Assembly: GCA_029553475.1 (NCBI GenBank)
Contig: JAKPKV010000020.1
Span: 1 to 64,000, forward strand
Length of the DNA: 64,000 nucleotides
Reading direction: 5' to 3'
Source of the DNA: Armatimonadota bacterium
GTDB taxonomy: Bacteria > Armatimonadota > Hebobacteria > CAIYQO01
Position 1 is the first letter of the stretch. Each line of letters begins with the position of its first letter. The notes beneath the pieces were generated by a model. That model worked only from the letters and a program-made list of their open reading frames with translations, was not told the origin of the DNA and made no database searches. Shown in pieces: positions 1 through 7,471 of this stretch. The position numbers and the translations under genes were made by a program.

Positions 1-1424
1 AGGCAGAAATTGCCCTTGGGCAGGCCGACGGCGCGGATGAGACCTTCCACCGAGAGGTAGCCGATGGAATCCACGCCCAGGTAGTCGCAGATGGCCTGCA
101 TGTCCGGCATGCGCGCGGCGAGGAGCTGTTTTTTCTCAAAGGTGTCAATCCCGTAGAAGCAGGGCCATTTATACGGCGGCGAGCTGATGCGCAGGTGAAT
201 CTCCCGCGCGCCCGCTTCGCGCAGCATCTTGATGGTGCCGCGGGTGGTGGTGCCGCGCACCACGGAATCCTCCACCACCACGATGCGCTGGCCGTGCAAG
301 GCGTCGCGCAGCGGATTGAACTTCATGCGCACGCCCAGCTCGCGCATGCGCTGGTCGGGCTGAATGAAGGTGCGGCCGATATAGCGGCTCTTGATGAGCC
401 CTTCGCCGTAGGGGATGCGCGCTTCTTCGGCGAAGCCGATGGCGGCGGGGGTGCCGGAATCGGGCACCGAGATCACCATGTCCGCCTTCACCGGGTGTTC
501 GCGTGCCAGCTCCTGCCCCATGCGGCGGCGGGAGAGATGCAGCGAGCGGTCGTAAATGTGGCTGTCCGGACGCGCGATGTAGATGAACTCGAACATGCAC
601 ATGGCGGGGTGGGTCTCGTGCGCGAGCGGGAGGAATTCCACCCCGTCGTCATTGATGATGACCAGCTCGCCGGCGCCGACTTCCTGCAGGTAGCGGGCGC
701 CCACCACGTCCAGCGCGCAGGTTTCCGAGGCGAGCACGTGGTGGTGGCCGTTCAGCCGCCCCAGGCTCAGCGGGCGGATGCCCCAGGGGTCGCGCAGGCC
801 GTAGAGCGCGTCCGGGGTCAGCAGGCACAGCGAATAGGCGCCTTGCAGGCGGCGCACGGCGGCGCGCAGCGCGTCCACCATGGTGTCCGCGTCCTTCGTC
901 TCCTGCGCGATGAGGTGGGCGATCACCTCGCTGTCCGAGGTGCCGCAGAAGACCACGCCGAACGCTTCCAGCTCGCGGCGCAGCACGCCGGTGTTGATGA
1001 TGTTGCCGTTGTGCGCCAGCGCCAGCGGGCCGAATCGCGTCTCGACGATGATCGGCTGGGCGTTGCAGAGCAGGCTGGAGCCGGTGGTGGAATAGCGGGT
1101 GTGCCCGACGGCGGCGGAGCCGACCAGGCTGAGCAGCGACGGCTCGTCGAAGACCTGGCTCACCAGCCCCATGTCGCGCACCATGGTGATGGCGCCGTCC
1201 TGGGTGACGGCGATGCCGGCGCTCTCCTGGCCGCGATGCTGCAGGGAGAAGAGGCCGAAATAGGTCAGGCGGGCGACATCTTCGCCGGGGGCGAAAATGC
1301 CGAACACGCCGCAGCCGTCCCGCACGGCGTCGTCATGATCCTGGGTAGGGTCAAGCGTTCCCGCCGCGCCGCCGCGCGAGCAGGAATCCGCCGGGAGGGA
1401 TGAAGGAGTGGTGCGCTGCTTCAT
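1..1424 (-). CDS. purF: Amidophosphoribosyltransferase, 3' end outside window
   Basis: PurF catalyses the first step of de novo purine synthesis, transferring glutamine-derived ammonia to PRPP in the cytoplasm. The minus strand is open from 1424 to the window edge, about 474 codons. After a roughly 37-residue N-terminal extension the protein has DGCGVFGI, where the Cys is the Ntn glutaminase nucleophile once the propeptide is removed. LQHRGQESAGI, GHTRYSTTG and NGNIIN follow. The phosphoribosyltransferase half shows ISVPDSGTPAAIGFA and the PRPP loop VVVEDSVVRGTTT. ATG 1424 lies only about 11 nt below the predicted transcription start and lacks a clear Shine-Dalgarno, so it may be nearly leaderless. 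It is divergent from the cytidylate-kinase-like gene. The family assignment is secure; the C-terminus is not visible. Confidence 0.95.
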   Translation of the reverse strand, partial: MKQRTTPSSLPADSCSRGGAAGTLDPTQDHDDAVRDGCGVFGIFAPGEDVARLTYFGLFSLQHRGQESAGIAVTQDGAITMVRDMGLVSQVFDEPSLLSLVGSAAVGHTRYSTTGSSLLCNAQPIIVETRFGPLALAHNGNIINTGVLRRELEAFGVVFCGTSDSEVIAHLIAQETKDADTMVDALRAAVRRLQGAYSLCLLTPDALYGLRDPWGIRPLSLGRLNGHHHVLASETCALDVVGARYLQEVGAGELVIINDDGVEFLPLAHETHPAMCMFEFIYIARPDSHIYDRSLHLSRRRMGQELAREHPVKADMVISVPDSGTPAAIGFAEEARIPYGEGLIKSRYIGRTFIQPDQRMRELGVRMKFNPLRDALHGQRIVVVEDSVVRGTTTRGTIKMLREAGAREIHLRISSPPYKWPCFYGIDTFEKKQLLAARMPDMQAICDYLGVDSIGYLSVEGLIRAVGLPKGNFC

Positions 1425-1441
1425 GGGCGTGTTTCCGATGT

Positions 1442-1470
1442 ATTGTACGCGGAATCGCCGTCGCTGGCAA
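1442..1470 (-). promoter_or_regulatory. purF promoter
   Basis: On the minus strand TTGCCA (1470-1465) and TACAAT (1447-1442) are 17 nt apart. The pair lies about 18 nt before the purF ATG. The same two hexamers with the same spacing occur before the rpsA-like gene at 63448-63476, which supports both. Confidence 0.6.
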
Positions 1471-1539
1471 GCCATTGCCGGCGGATGTGTCCGAAACGTT
1501 CCCTCCTGCTTCCGCGATGTTGCATCTCCGGTGATGTGG

Positions 1540-1545
1540 TATACT
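1540..1545 (+). promoter_or_regulatory. Extended -10 box before the cytidylate-kinase-like gene
   Basis: TGGTATACT ends at 1545, an extended -10 motif about 76 nt upstream of ATG 1621. The nearest -35-like hexamer, TTGCAT, is too close for normal spacing, so recognition would rest on the TGn extension. Confidence 0.35.
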
Positions 1546-1620
1546 GAGCGGGGGGATGGCGGGATGCCCGTATCGGCGCCGGCGCCGGCCAGGGCGCGGC
1601 CGGACCGGAGGAAGGAGGGG

Positions 1621-2328
1621 ATGATGATCATCACGATTTCACGCCAGGGGGGCGCGAACGGCGAACTCATCGGACGGCTGGTCGGCGCGCGGCTCGAGTA
1701 TCCGGTGTATGACCGCGAGCTGGTGGAGGAGGTCGCTCGCCGCCTGCAGATAGATCCCGACCTGGTGCGCCACTTCGATGAGGCGACCATCAGTCCCATC
1801 CAGTCCATCATTCAGGAATGGCGCACGTCGGTGAACGAACTGGTGTATGAACGCTACCTGCGCCAGGCGCTGCGCGATATCGCCGCGACCGATCGCGCGG
1901 TCATCATCGGGCGCGGGGCGAATTTCGTGCTGCGCGGCGCGCACATCCTCAACGTGCGCCTGGTGGCGCCGCTGGAGCTGCGGGTGGAGATTGTCCGCGC
2001 GCGCGACGGGGTGTCATTGGAGGGCGCGCGGCACACGGTGCGCCGGCTGGATGCGGAGCGCGCGCAGTTCGTGCGCGCCACCTACCATCACGATATCGAA
2101 GACGCGACTCAATACGATCTGGTCATCAATCTGGCGGAATTCCCCCCGGAATCGGCGACGGACCTCATCGTCCACGCCGCACGGGTGAACGCCGACGCCG
2201 GCCTGCCGGTTGATGCCCGCGCCACCCTGCCGCAGCATATCGCGCTGATGGCGCGCCATCGCCGCCCCACGCGGCCGGGGATGGTAGAAGAAGGGCGGAA
2301 ACCGAGGCGGGGACCGGGAACCGGCTAG
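1621..2328 (+). CDS. Cytidylate kinase-like family protein
   Basis: A 235-residue cytoplasmic protein of the cytidylate-kinase-like family (a P-loop kinase relative). It starts IITISRQGGANGELIG, where the glycine-rich stretch replaces the canonical Walker A. YDRELVEEVARR and AVIIGRGANFVL follow, as in this family. True CMP kinases are similar in size, but the family's substrate is often unknown, so nucleotide specificity is not claimed. ATG 1621 was chosen because GGAGGAAGGAGG lies just upstream; a longer open frame back to 1408 overlaps purF and has no such signal. The TAG stop is part of the CTAG duplicated around a palindromic element (2329-2486). It is convergent with the Rrf2 gene. Confidence 0.8.
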   Translation: MMIITISRQGGANGELIGRLVGARLEYPVYDRELVEEVARRLQIDPDLVRHFDEATISPIQSIIQEWRTSVNELVYERYLRQALRDIAATDRAVIIGRGANFVLRGAHILNVRLVAPLELRVEIVRARDGVSLEGARHTVRRLDAERAQFVRATYHHDIEDATQYDLVINLAEFPPESATDLIVHAARVNADAGLPVDARATLPQHIALMARHRRPTRPGMVEEGRKPRRGPGTG

Positions 2329-2490
2329 CAGCCCGCGGATACAGTCGTTACTCGCCTTGTTTGATCTTTTGCCGCCATGCCGCGTTGCAGATATAGCGTT
2401 TGCATTCTATGTGACACACTATATCCGCGCCTTGCCTGACGCCAAAATCTCGGCGCAATCCGAACAATGACTGTATCCGCGGGCTGCTAG
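2325..2490. mobile_element. Palindromic MITE-like element B1 with CTAG target duplication
   Basis: The 158-bp body (2329-2486) has perfect 18-bp inverted ends, CAGCCCGCGGATACAGTC and its complement, flanked on both sides by CTAG (2325-2328, 2487-2490). There is no coding capacity. The left CTAG contains the TAG stop of the cytidylate-kinase-like gene; the right CTAG, read on the other strand, contains the TAG stop of the Rrf2 gene. Removing the body plus one CTAG leaves two convergent genes whose stop codons overlap by two bases. Confidence 0.8.
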
Positions 2491-2912
2491 GCGGGGAGCT
2501 GATCCTTGCGCTGCGCGGCGATATCGGCCAGCGAATAGCGGCCCAGCACGGCCTGCACCGCGTCCTGCGCCTCACGCCAGACGGGACTGAGCGGGCACGC
2601 GATCTGCTGCGGGCAGCCGGTGGCGGTGAAACACTGGTTGAGCGCGAACGGGCCTTCCACCGCTTCGATGATCTGCGAGAGGGTGATCGCCATCGCCGGC
2701 CGGCCCAGCGTGAAGCCGCCGCCCGCGCCGCGGAACGACTTCACCAGCCCGGTCTTCGCCAGCGATTCGAGGATTTTGCGCACGAAGTTGACGGGAATGC
2801 GCTCCGCCTCGGCGACTTCGCTGGCCATCACGCGCGCATCAGGCGCTTGCGCCGCCAGGTAGACGAGGCTCTTGATGGCGTATTCCCCCGCGCGAGTGAG
2901 TTGCATGGCCAT
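2487..2912 (-). CDS. Rrf2-family Fe-S transcriptional regulator
   Basis: A 141-residue winged-helix regulator of the Rrf2 family (IscR, NsrR, RirA, CymR relatives). It opens MQLTRAGEYAIKSLVYLA, has the helix-turn-helix VNFVRKILESLAKTGLV and the wing SFRGAGGGFTLGRP. Three cysteines follow the dimerisation helix as CFTATGCPQQIAC (C-x5-C-x5-C), the usual Fe-S ligand set, so a redox, iron or NO-sensing role is likely. ATG 2912 is preceded by GAGGAG. No isc, suf or nitrosative-stress genes are in the window, so targets are unknown. Its TAG stop lies in the right-hand CTAG copy flanking element B1. Confidence 0.88.
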   Translation of the reverse strand: MAMQLTRAGEYAIKSLVYLAAQAPDARVMASEVAEAERIPVNFVRKILESLAKTGLVKSFRGAGGGFTLGRPAMAITLSQIIEAVEGPFALNQCFTATGCPQQIACPLSPVWREAQDAVQAVLGRYSLADIAAQRKDQLPA

Positions 2913-3150
2913 GATGGTCTCCTCAACGACGCGCAACGCCGGCACACGCGGAGCGGCGCCGTGCGCAAAACGGCCCATCGTTCCCCACAGCGTAACACGA
3001 GAAATAACCCGTCGTCAAGTCCCTTTGTCGTATTTGACCGGCCGCCCCGCAATGTCGGCCCCGTCGCCCGCGCATGTGCCAATTCCGTGCCGCCTCCCGC
3101 TCGCGGGCCTGCTAGGCTGAGATGATGTTGCAGCGAAGGAGGGGGAGGCG

Positions 3151-4005
3151 ATGCGACGAATCGGGCTCTGTCTTTGCGCGGCGCTGGCGGCGCTGGCGGC
3201 GCTGCTGGCGGGCTGTGACGGCGGCGCGGAAGAGGTGACGCGCGCCGGCACGGCGGTGCCGGTCTTCCGGGAGTTCAAAGGCCAGCAGGCGCCTTTCCCG
3301 GATCAGCAGTTCGTGGTGATTCAGACCCCGGAGGTCTGGCAGGCACTGTGGCGCCCGCGCGAGGCGCCGGCGGTGGATTTCGCCGCGAATACCGTGCTGG
3401 GCGTCACGCTGGGGCAACGCCCCACCGCCGGTTACGAGGTGACGATTGAGGACGTGCGCGCCACGGGGACGGAGATCATCGCCTACGTCAGCACGCTGCA
3501 GCCCGATCCGGATGATCCGGTGGCACAGGTCATCACCTACCCGTACCATTTCGTGGTGGTGCCGCGCCTCACCCAGCCGGTCAACTTCGCCATGGAAGGT
3601 CAGGAGACCATGCCCATCGCGCTGCAGCAGCAGTACCTGGGCGTCCAGGCCCGCGCCACCACCGCGCAGACGGCGGTGATCCGCGATGACGCCGCCTGGC
3701 GGAATTTTTGGGTGAATAACGTGGGCGCGGCGACGGACGCGCCGGCGGTGGACTTCACGCAATACATGGCGGTGGCGGTCTTCGCCGGCACGCGGCCCAC
3801 CACGGGGTATGCCGTGCGCATCATCGGCGTCGAGCAGGCGCCGCTGGAGCAACTCTCGGTGCTCTATCGCGTGACGGCCCCACAGCCGGGCGAGCAGGTG
3901 GGAGAAACGCCGACCTCGCCCTACGCCGTCGCGCTGGTGCGCGCCAGCGCCATGCCCGTCGCCTTCCGACAGCTGCCGACCGCGCCGGTCATCGCGGCGC
4001 GCTGA
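3151..4005 (+). CDS. Lipoprotein with two PrcB-like (protease complex) domains
   Basis: A 284-residue predicted lipoprotein. The signal peptide MRRIGLCLCAALAALAALL ends in the lipobox LAGC, with the acylated Cys near residue 22. Two tandem repeats of one fold follow, at about residues 35-150 and 170-275. Each carries the same pattern: a W in the first third (VWQALW, AWRNFW), then APAVDF, then RPT-x-GY (QRPTAGYEVTI, TRPTTGYAVRI). This matches the PrcB C-terminal domain described from a treponemal protease complex; function in other bacteria is unknown. ATG 3151 follows GAAGGAGGGGGAGG. It is monocistronic, and a 40-nt palindrome separates it from the convergent E1 gene. Confidence 0.75.
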   Translation: MRRIGLCLCAALAALAALLAGCDGGAEEVTRAGTAVPVFREFKGQQAPFPDQQFVVIQTPEVWQALWRPREAPAVDFAANTVLGVTLGQRPTAGYEVTIEDVRATGTEIIAYVSTLQPDPDDPVAQVITYPYHFVVVPRLTQPVNFAMEGQETMPIALQQQYLGVQARATTAQTAVIRDDAAWRNFWVNNVGAATDAPAVDFTQYMAVAVFAGTRPTTGYAVRIIGVEQAPLEQLSVLYRVTAPQPGEQVGETPTSPYAVALVRASAMPVAFRQLPTAPVIAAR

Positions 4006-4030
4006 CGATATTGGCGGAACGGAGCCGGAA

Positions 4031-4070
4031 AGTACGACACCCCCTCTCGCGCGAGAGGGGGTGTCGTACT
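4031..4070. terminator. Perfect 40-nt palindrome between convergent genes
   Basis: Twenty bases (4031-4050, beginning AGTACGACACCCCC) are followed at once by their exact complement (4051-4070), with no spacer. It sits between two convergent stop codons (4005 and 4092). It has no T run, so it may act as a bidirectional RNA hairpin or cruciform rather than a classical terminator. Confidence 0.6.
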
Positions 4071-4091
4071 GCTACCGGCCGGTGAGCGGAG

Positions 4092-6401
4092 TTACGCCGT
4101 CACCGTCGAGCCCATCGCCGCGCGGATGCCTTCCAGCACGCGGCGGGTGTTCGGCTGGAATTCGGCTTCCAGGGTGGCGGCCATCGGCGGCGGGCAGTCG
4201 GCGGCGGCGACGATCTGCGCCGGGCCTTTGAAGTAGGGGAAGCCGAGCTCGTACATGCGGGCGACAATGTGCTCGGCGAAGCAGCCGGTCTTCGGCGCCT
4301 GGTTCACGCAGAGGAGGCGGCCGGTCTTCTTGATGGAGGCGAGGACCGTCGCCTCGTCCAGCGGGATGAGCGTGCGCAGGTCAATCACCTCGCAGGAGAT
4401 GCCCTCCTGCGCGGCCAGTTCGGCGGCGTCCTGGGCGATGAGGATGGGCAGGGAGTAGCCGACGATCGTCACGTCGGTGCCCGCGCGGCGCACCGCGGCC
4501 TGGCCCAGCGGCACCAGGTAGTCCTCCTCCGGGCAGGCGCCGCGCAGGGTGTAGATGGACTGGTGCTCGATGAAGACCACCGGGTTGTTGTCGCGGATGG
4601 CGCTCTTCAGCAGGCCCTTGGCGTCGTAGGCGGTGCTGGGGGCCACCACCTTCAGGCCGGGGATCATCGTGCAGACGGCCTCCAGGCTCTGGCTGTGCTG
4701 GCCGGCGTAGCCCTTGCCGCCGCCCACCGTGGTGCGGATGACCATCGGCAGCTCGGCTTTCCCGCCGAACATGTAGCGGTTCTTCGCCGCCTGGTTGCCC
4801 ACCTGGTCCATCGCCATCAGGATGAAGTCAATATACATCAGCTCGCACACTGGGCGCAGGCCGGCGGCCGCCGCGCCCACTGCCGTGCCGACGATGGCGG
4901 CCTCGGAGATGGGGGTGTTGAAGACGCGCGCGCGGCCGAAGATGTCGAGGATGCCGCGGGTCACCTGGAAGGCGCCGCCGTAATCGGCCACGTCCTCGCC
5001 GTAGAGGATGACGCGGCGGTCACGCTGCATCTCCTCAATGAGCGCTTCCGCCACCGCCTGACGCACGAAGATGGCGCCCTCCTTGTCGCGGCGCACCTTG
5101 CGCGGCTCCTTCTCCAGCGCGGTCGCCCACTCCGGGCCGGGGGCCACGCAGCAGTTCGGCGAGAAGAGGCCGTCCAGCATCGCGGCGGGGTCGGGGTCGG
5201 TGCTCTCGGTGCCGGCCTTCACGCCGGCGGCCTGCACGCGCGCCTTCACGCCGGCGAGCAGCGCCCGGCATTCCTCCTCGGCGGCGAGGCCGGCGGCCAC
5301 CATCTGCGCGGCGAAGCCCTGGATGGCGTCGCAGGCTTTCCACGCCGCTTCTTCTTCCTTCGTGCGGTAGGTGTCGCGCAGGTCGGAGAGCGAGTGGCCG
5401 TAGTAGCGGTAGGTCTCGCACTCGATGAGCACCGGGCCGTCGCCGTCGCGGCAACGCCGCACCGCGCGGCCGATGGCGTCGCGCACGGCGAGCACGTCCA
5501 TGCCGTTCACCACCTCGGCGTGCATGGCGTCGCGGGCGAAGCCGGCGGCGCGCTGCGCCAGGTAGTCAATGCCCGTCACTTCCTTATCCTGCTGGCCGGT
5601 CATGCCGTACTGGTTGTTCTCGATGAGGAAGACCACCGGGCAGCCGCGCTCGAACTGGTCCATGGCGGCGAAATTCATCGCCTCGGCGCCGATGCCGTTG
5701 TTCACCGCGCCGTCGCCGACGAACGCCACGCATACCTGGCCGGTGCCCAGCTTCTCGGCGGCCATCGCCGCGCCCACCGCGATGGCAAACGAGCCGCCGA
5801 CGATGGCGTTGGCGCCTAGGTGCCCGACGTGGAAGTCGGCGATGTGCATGCCGCCGCCGCGCCCGCGGCAGTAGCCCTCTTCCTTGCCGAAGAGCTCGGC
5901 GAAGGTCTTGTAGAGGTGGATATCAATGCAGCGCTCCAGCAGCGTGTCGCGGTCGGCGGCTGCGCAGGCGCGCACGTCTTCCGCGCAGGCGCCGGAGGTT
6001 GCCATCCACGCCAGCAGCTCCTCCGCGGTCATCTCCAGCAGCGCACAATAGCCCTTGGCGATGCCGTGGCCGTGGCCGCGATGGGTGGAGGTGATGAAGT
6101 CGGCCTTGGTGATGGTGCTCAGCGCGCCCGCCGCCACCGCCTCCTGCCCGATGGACAGGTGGCTGGCGCCGATGAATGTGAAGCCCTCGCGCGGCGCCCA
6201 CTTGCCGTCCTTCATGTCCACGATGCATTCCTCGAAGGCGCGGATCGTCTGCATGAGGGTGAGCAGCGTGAAAGCCTGATCGCGGGTCATCGCCCCGGCG
6301 GCCACCTCGTCGGCCAGCGTGCGCTGGTACCGGAAGCGGGGGATCGCCGGCAGGGTGATCTCCCCGGGGGTGAAGATCGGCAGAACGCAAACCTCTTTCA
6401 T
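4092..6401 (-). CDS. Fused alpha/beta 2-oxoacid dehydrogenase E1 component
   Basis: A 769-residue thiamine-diphosphate enzyme joining E1-alpha and E1-beta in one chain. The alpha half (about 1-400) has GASHLSIGQEAVAAGAL, THRGHGHGIAKG, GRGGGMHIAD and the ThDP motif GDGAVNNG ending in ENNQYGMT. The beta half (about 445-769) begins FVRQAVAEALIEEM and has LYGEDVADYGGAFQVTRG, FNTPISEAAIVG and GGGKGYAGQHSQS. Such enzymes oxidatively decarboxylate pyruvate, branched-chain 2-oxoacids or acetoin; the substrate cannot be read here. No E2 or E3 gene is in the window. ATG 6401 follows AAAGGAGC; an upstream in-frame start at 6461 lacks a ribosome site. It is divergent from the DeoR gene, a possible regulator. 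Confidence 0.88.
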   Translation of the reverse strand: MKEVCVLPIFTPGEITLPAIPRFRYQRTLADEVAAGAMTRDQAFTLLTLMQTIRAFEECIVDMKDGKWAPREGFTFIGASHLSIGQEAVAAGALSTITKADFITSTHRGHGHGIAKGYCALLEMTAEELLAWMATSGACAEDVRACAAADRDTLLERCIDIHLYKTFAELFGKEEGYCRGRGGGMHIADFHVGHLGANAIVGGSFAIAVGAAMAAEKLGTGQVCVAFVGDGAVNNGIGAEAMNFAAMDQFERGCPVVFLIENNQYGMTGQQDKEVTGIDYLAQRAAGFARDAMHAEVVNGMDVLAVRDAIGRAVRRCRDGDGPVLIECETYRYYGHSLSDLRDTYRTKEEEAAWKACDAIQGFAAQMVAAGLAAEEECRALLAGVKARVQAAGVKAGTESTDPDPAAMLDGLFSPNCCVAPGPEWATALEKEPRKVRRDKEGAIFVRQAVAEALIEEMQRDRRVILYGEDVADYGGAFQVTRGILDIFGRARVFNTPISEAAIVGTAVGAAAAGLRPVCELMYIDFILMAMDQVGNQAAKNRYMFGGKAELPMVIRTTVGGGKGYAGQHSQSLEAVCTMIPGLKVVAPSTAYDAKGLLKSAIRDNNPVVFIEHQSIYTLRGACPEEDYLVPLGQAAVRRAGTDVTIVGYSLPILIAQDAAELAAQEGISCEVIDLRTLIPLDEATVLASIKKTGRLLCVNQAPKTGCFAEHIVARMYELGFPYFKGPAQIVAAADCPPPMAATLEAEFQPNTRRVLEGIRAAMGSTVTA

Positions 6402-6447
6402 CGAGCGAGCTCCTTTATATCGGTGCGCGTATGCGCTTGACAAGGAG

Positions 6448-6477
6448 AGTATATCCGACAATAATGAGCAGAGTCAA
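6448..6477 (-). promoter_or_regulatory. Promoter of the E1 gene
   Basis: On the minus strand TTGACT (6477-6472) and TATACT (6453-6448) are separated by 18 nt, about 47 nt before ATG 6401. A small CTTGACAAG palindrome lies just downstream, near 6436-6444, and could be an operator. Confidence 0.5.
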
Positions 6478-6504
6478 GCAGGAAACGCGCAAAAATGCGC
6501 AAGA

Positions 6505-6569
6505 GGGATCACCTCTCCCCCCTGCCCCCTCCCCTACATGGGGAGGGGGCAGGGGGGAGAGGTGATCCC
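6505..6569. repeat. Perfect 30-bp inverted repeat in the E1/DeoR divergent region
   Basis: Arms 6505-6534 (starting GGGATCACCTCTCCCCCC) and 6540-6569 are exact complements with a 5-nt loop, tacat. Shorter versions of this C/G-run palindrome occur at 12985-13013, 39935-39957 and inside the methyltransferase gene near 45400. It is therefore a dispersed repeat rather than a specific operator. Confidence 0.75.
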
Positions 6570-6595
6570 GGTACGCACAAACTGATTCTCGCATC

Positions 6596-7378
6596 ATGAC
6601 CATACCGACCGATACCTTCAAAGAAGAGCGCTGGCAGCGGATTCTGGCGCACCTGGCGCAGGCGGGGCGCATTCGCGTGGCGCGGCTGGCGGAACTACTC
6701 ACCGTCAGCGAGGCGACCGTGCGGCGGGACCTGGAGGCGATGCAGGCGCAGGGACTGCTGCAGCGCACGCACGGCGGGGCGGTGCCGGTGCGGCCGACGG
6801 CGTTCGAGGTGTCCTTCGACGAGGGGCTGTCGCGGGCGCGGGCGGAAAAACAGGCCATCGGGCGGCGGGCGGCGGGGCTGGTGCAGGAGGGGGACACTCT
6901 CATCATTGAATCCGGCTCGACCACGCTGGAATTCGCGCGCTTGCTGGCGGGGATGAAGGCGCTGACCGTGCTGACGAACTCATTGGCCATTGCCAGGGAA
7001 CTGGCGGAAAACGAGGGCATCGAGGTGCTGGTGCTGGGCGGCTCGCTGCGCCGGCGGAGCGCCAGCCTGGTCGGCCCGTGGGTATCGGAGATTCTGTGCA
7101 ACGTGCGCGCGGACACCGCCGTCCTCGGCGTCAACGGCCTCTCCGCCGCCTTCGGCCTCTCCGCGCCCAACCCCTTCACCGCGGAAAGCCGCGCCGCCAT
7201 GCTGCAGGCCGCGCGCACGCGCATCGCGCTGGCCGACCACAGCAAACTCGGCGTGGAAACCCTCTACCGCGTGGCCCCGCTCGACGCCCTCGATACCCTC
7301 GTCACCGACGCCGCCGCCAGCGAGGAGCAGCTCGCGCCCATCCGCGAAGCGGGGGTGGAGGTGCTGCTGGCGGAGTGA
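6596..7378 (+). CDS. DeoR/GlpR-family transcriptional regulator
   Basis: A 260-residue repressor-type regulator. The N-terminal winged helix reads EERWQRILAHLAQAGRIRV followed by RLAELLTVSEATVRRDLEAM and the wing RTHGGAV. The C-terminal sugar-phosphate-isomerase-like sensor domain has IIESGSTTLEFARLL, VLTNSLAIARELAE and LADHSKLG. Family members usually sense phosphorylated sugars or related metabolites. ATG 6596 has no obvious ribosome site; the gene could be leaderless or use weak initiation. Divergence from the E1 gene suggests local control of that gene, but this is inference from position only. It is followed by a strong GC hairpin and converges on the gene at 7472. Confidence 0.88.
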   Translation: MTIPTDTFKEERWQRILAHLAQAGRIRVARLAELLTVSEATVRRDLEAMQAQGLLQRTHGGAVPVRPTAFEVSFDEGLSRARAEKQAIGRRAAGLVQEGDTLIIESGSTTLEFARLLAGMKALTVLTNSLAIARELAENEGIEVLVLGGSLRRRSASLVGPWVSEILCNVRADTAVLGVNGLSAAFGLSAPNPFTAESRAAMLQAARTRIALADHSKLGVETLYRVAPLDALDTLVTDAAASEEQLAPIREAGVEVLLAE

Positions 7379-7412
7379 GCATCCCAGCGTACCCACATTC
7401 GCAGGCAGGTCT

Positions 7413-7462
7413 ACTGCGGCCCGCCCGCCCCCGGAGCCATCCGGGGGCGGGCGGGCCGCAGT
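7413..7462. terminator. GC-rich hairpin between convergent genes
   Basis: Arms 7413-7434 and 7441-7462 (ACTGCGGCCCGCCC at the tip) are exact 22-nt complements with a 6-nt loop. It lies 35 nt after the DeoR stop and just past the end of the minus-strand gene at 7472. There is no T run. Confidence 0.55.
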
Positions 7463-7471
7463 GAGACCGGT

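Noticed and set aside
195-1403. Long plus-strand open frame opposite purF, and many similar long frames opposite other genes (for example 4269-5819, 10560-12584, 60319-63198 minus)
   Set aside because: Their sequences are Ala/Arg/His/Gly-rich without domains and lie exactly opposite well-supported genes. This is expected from high third-position GC.
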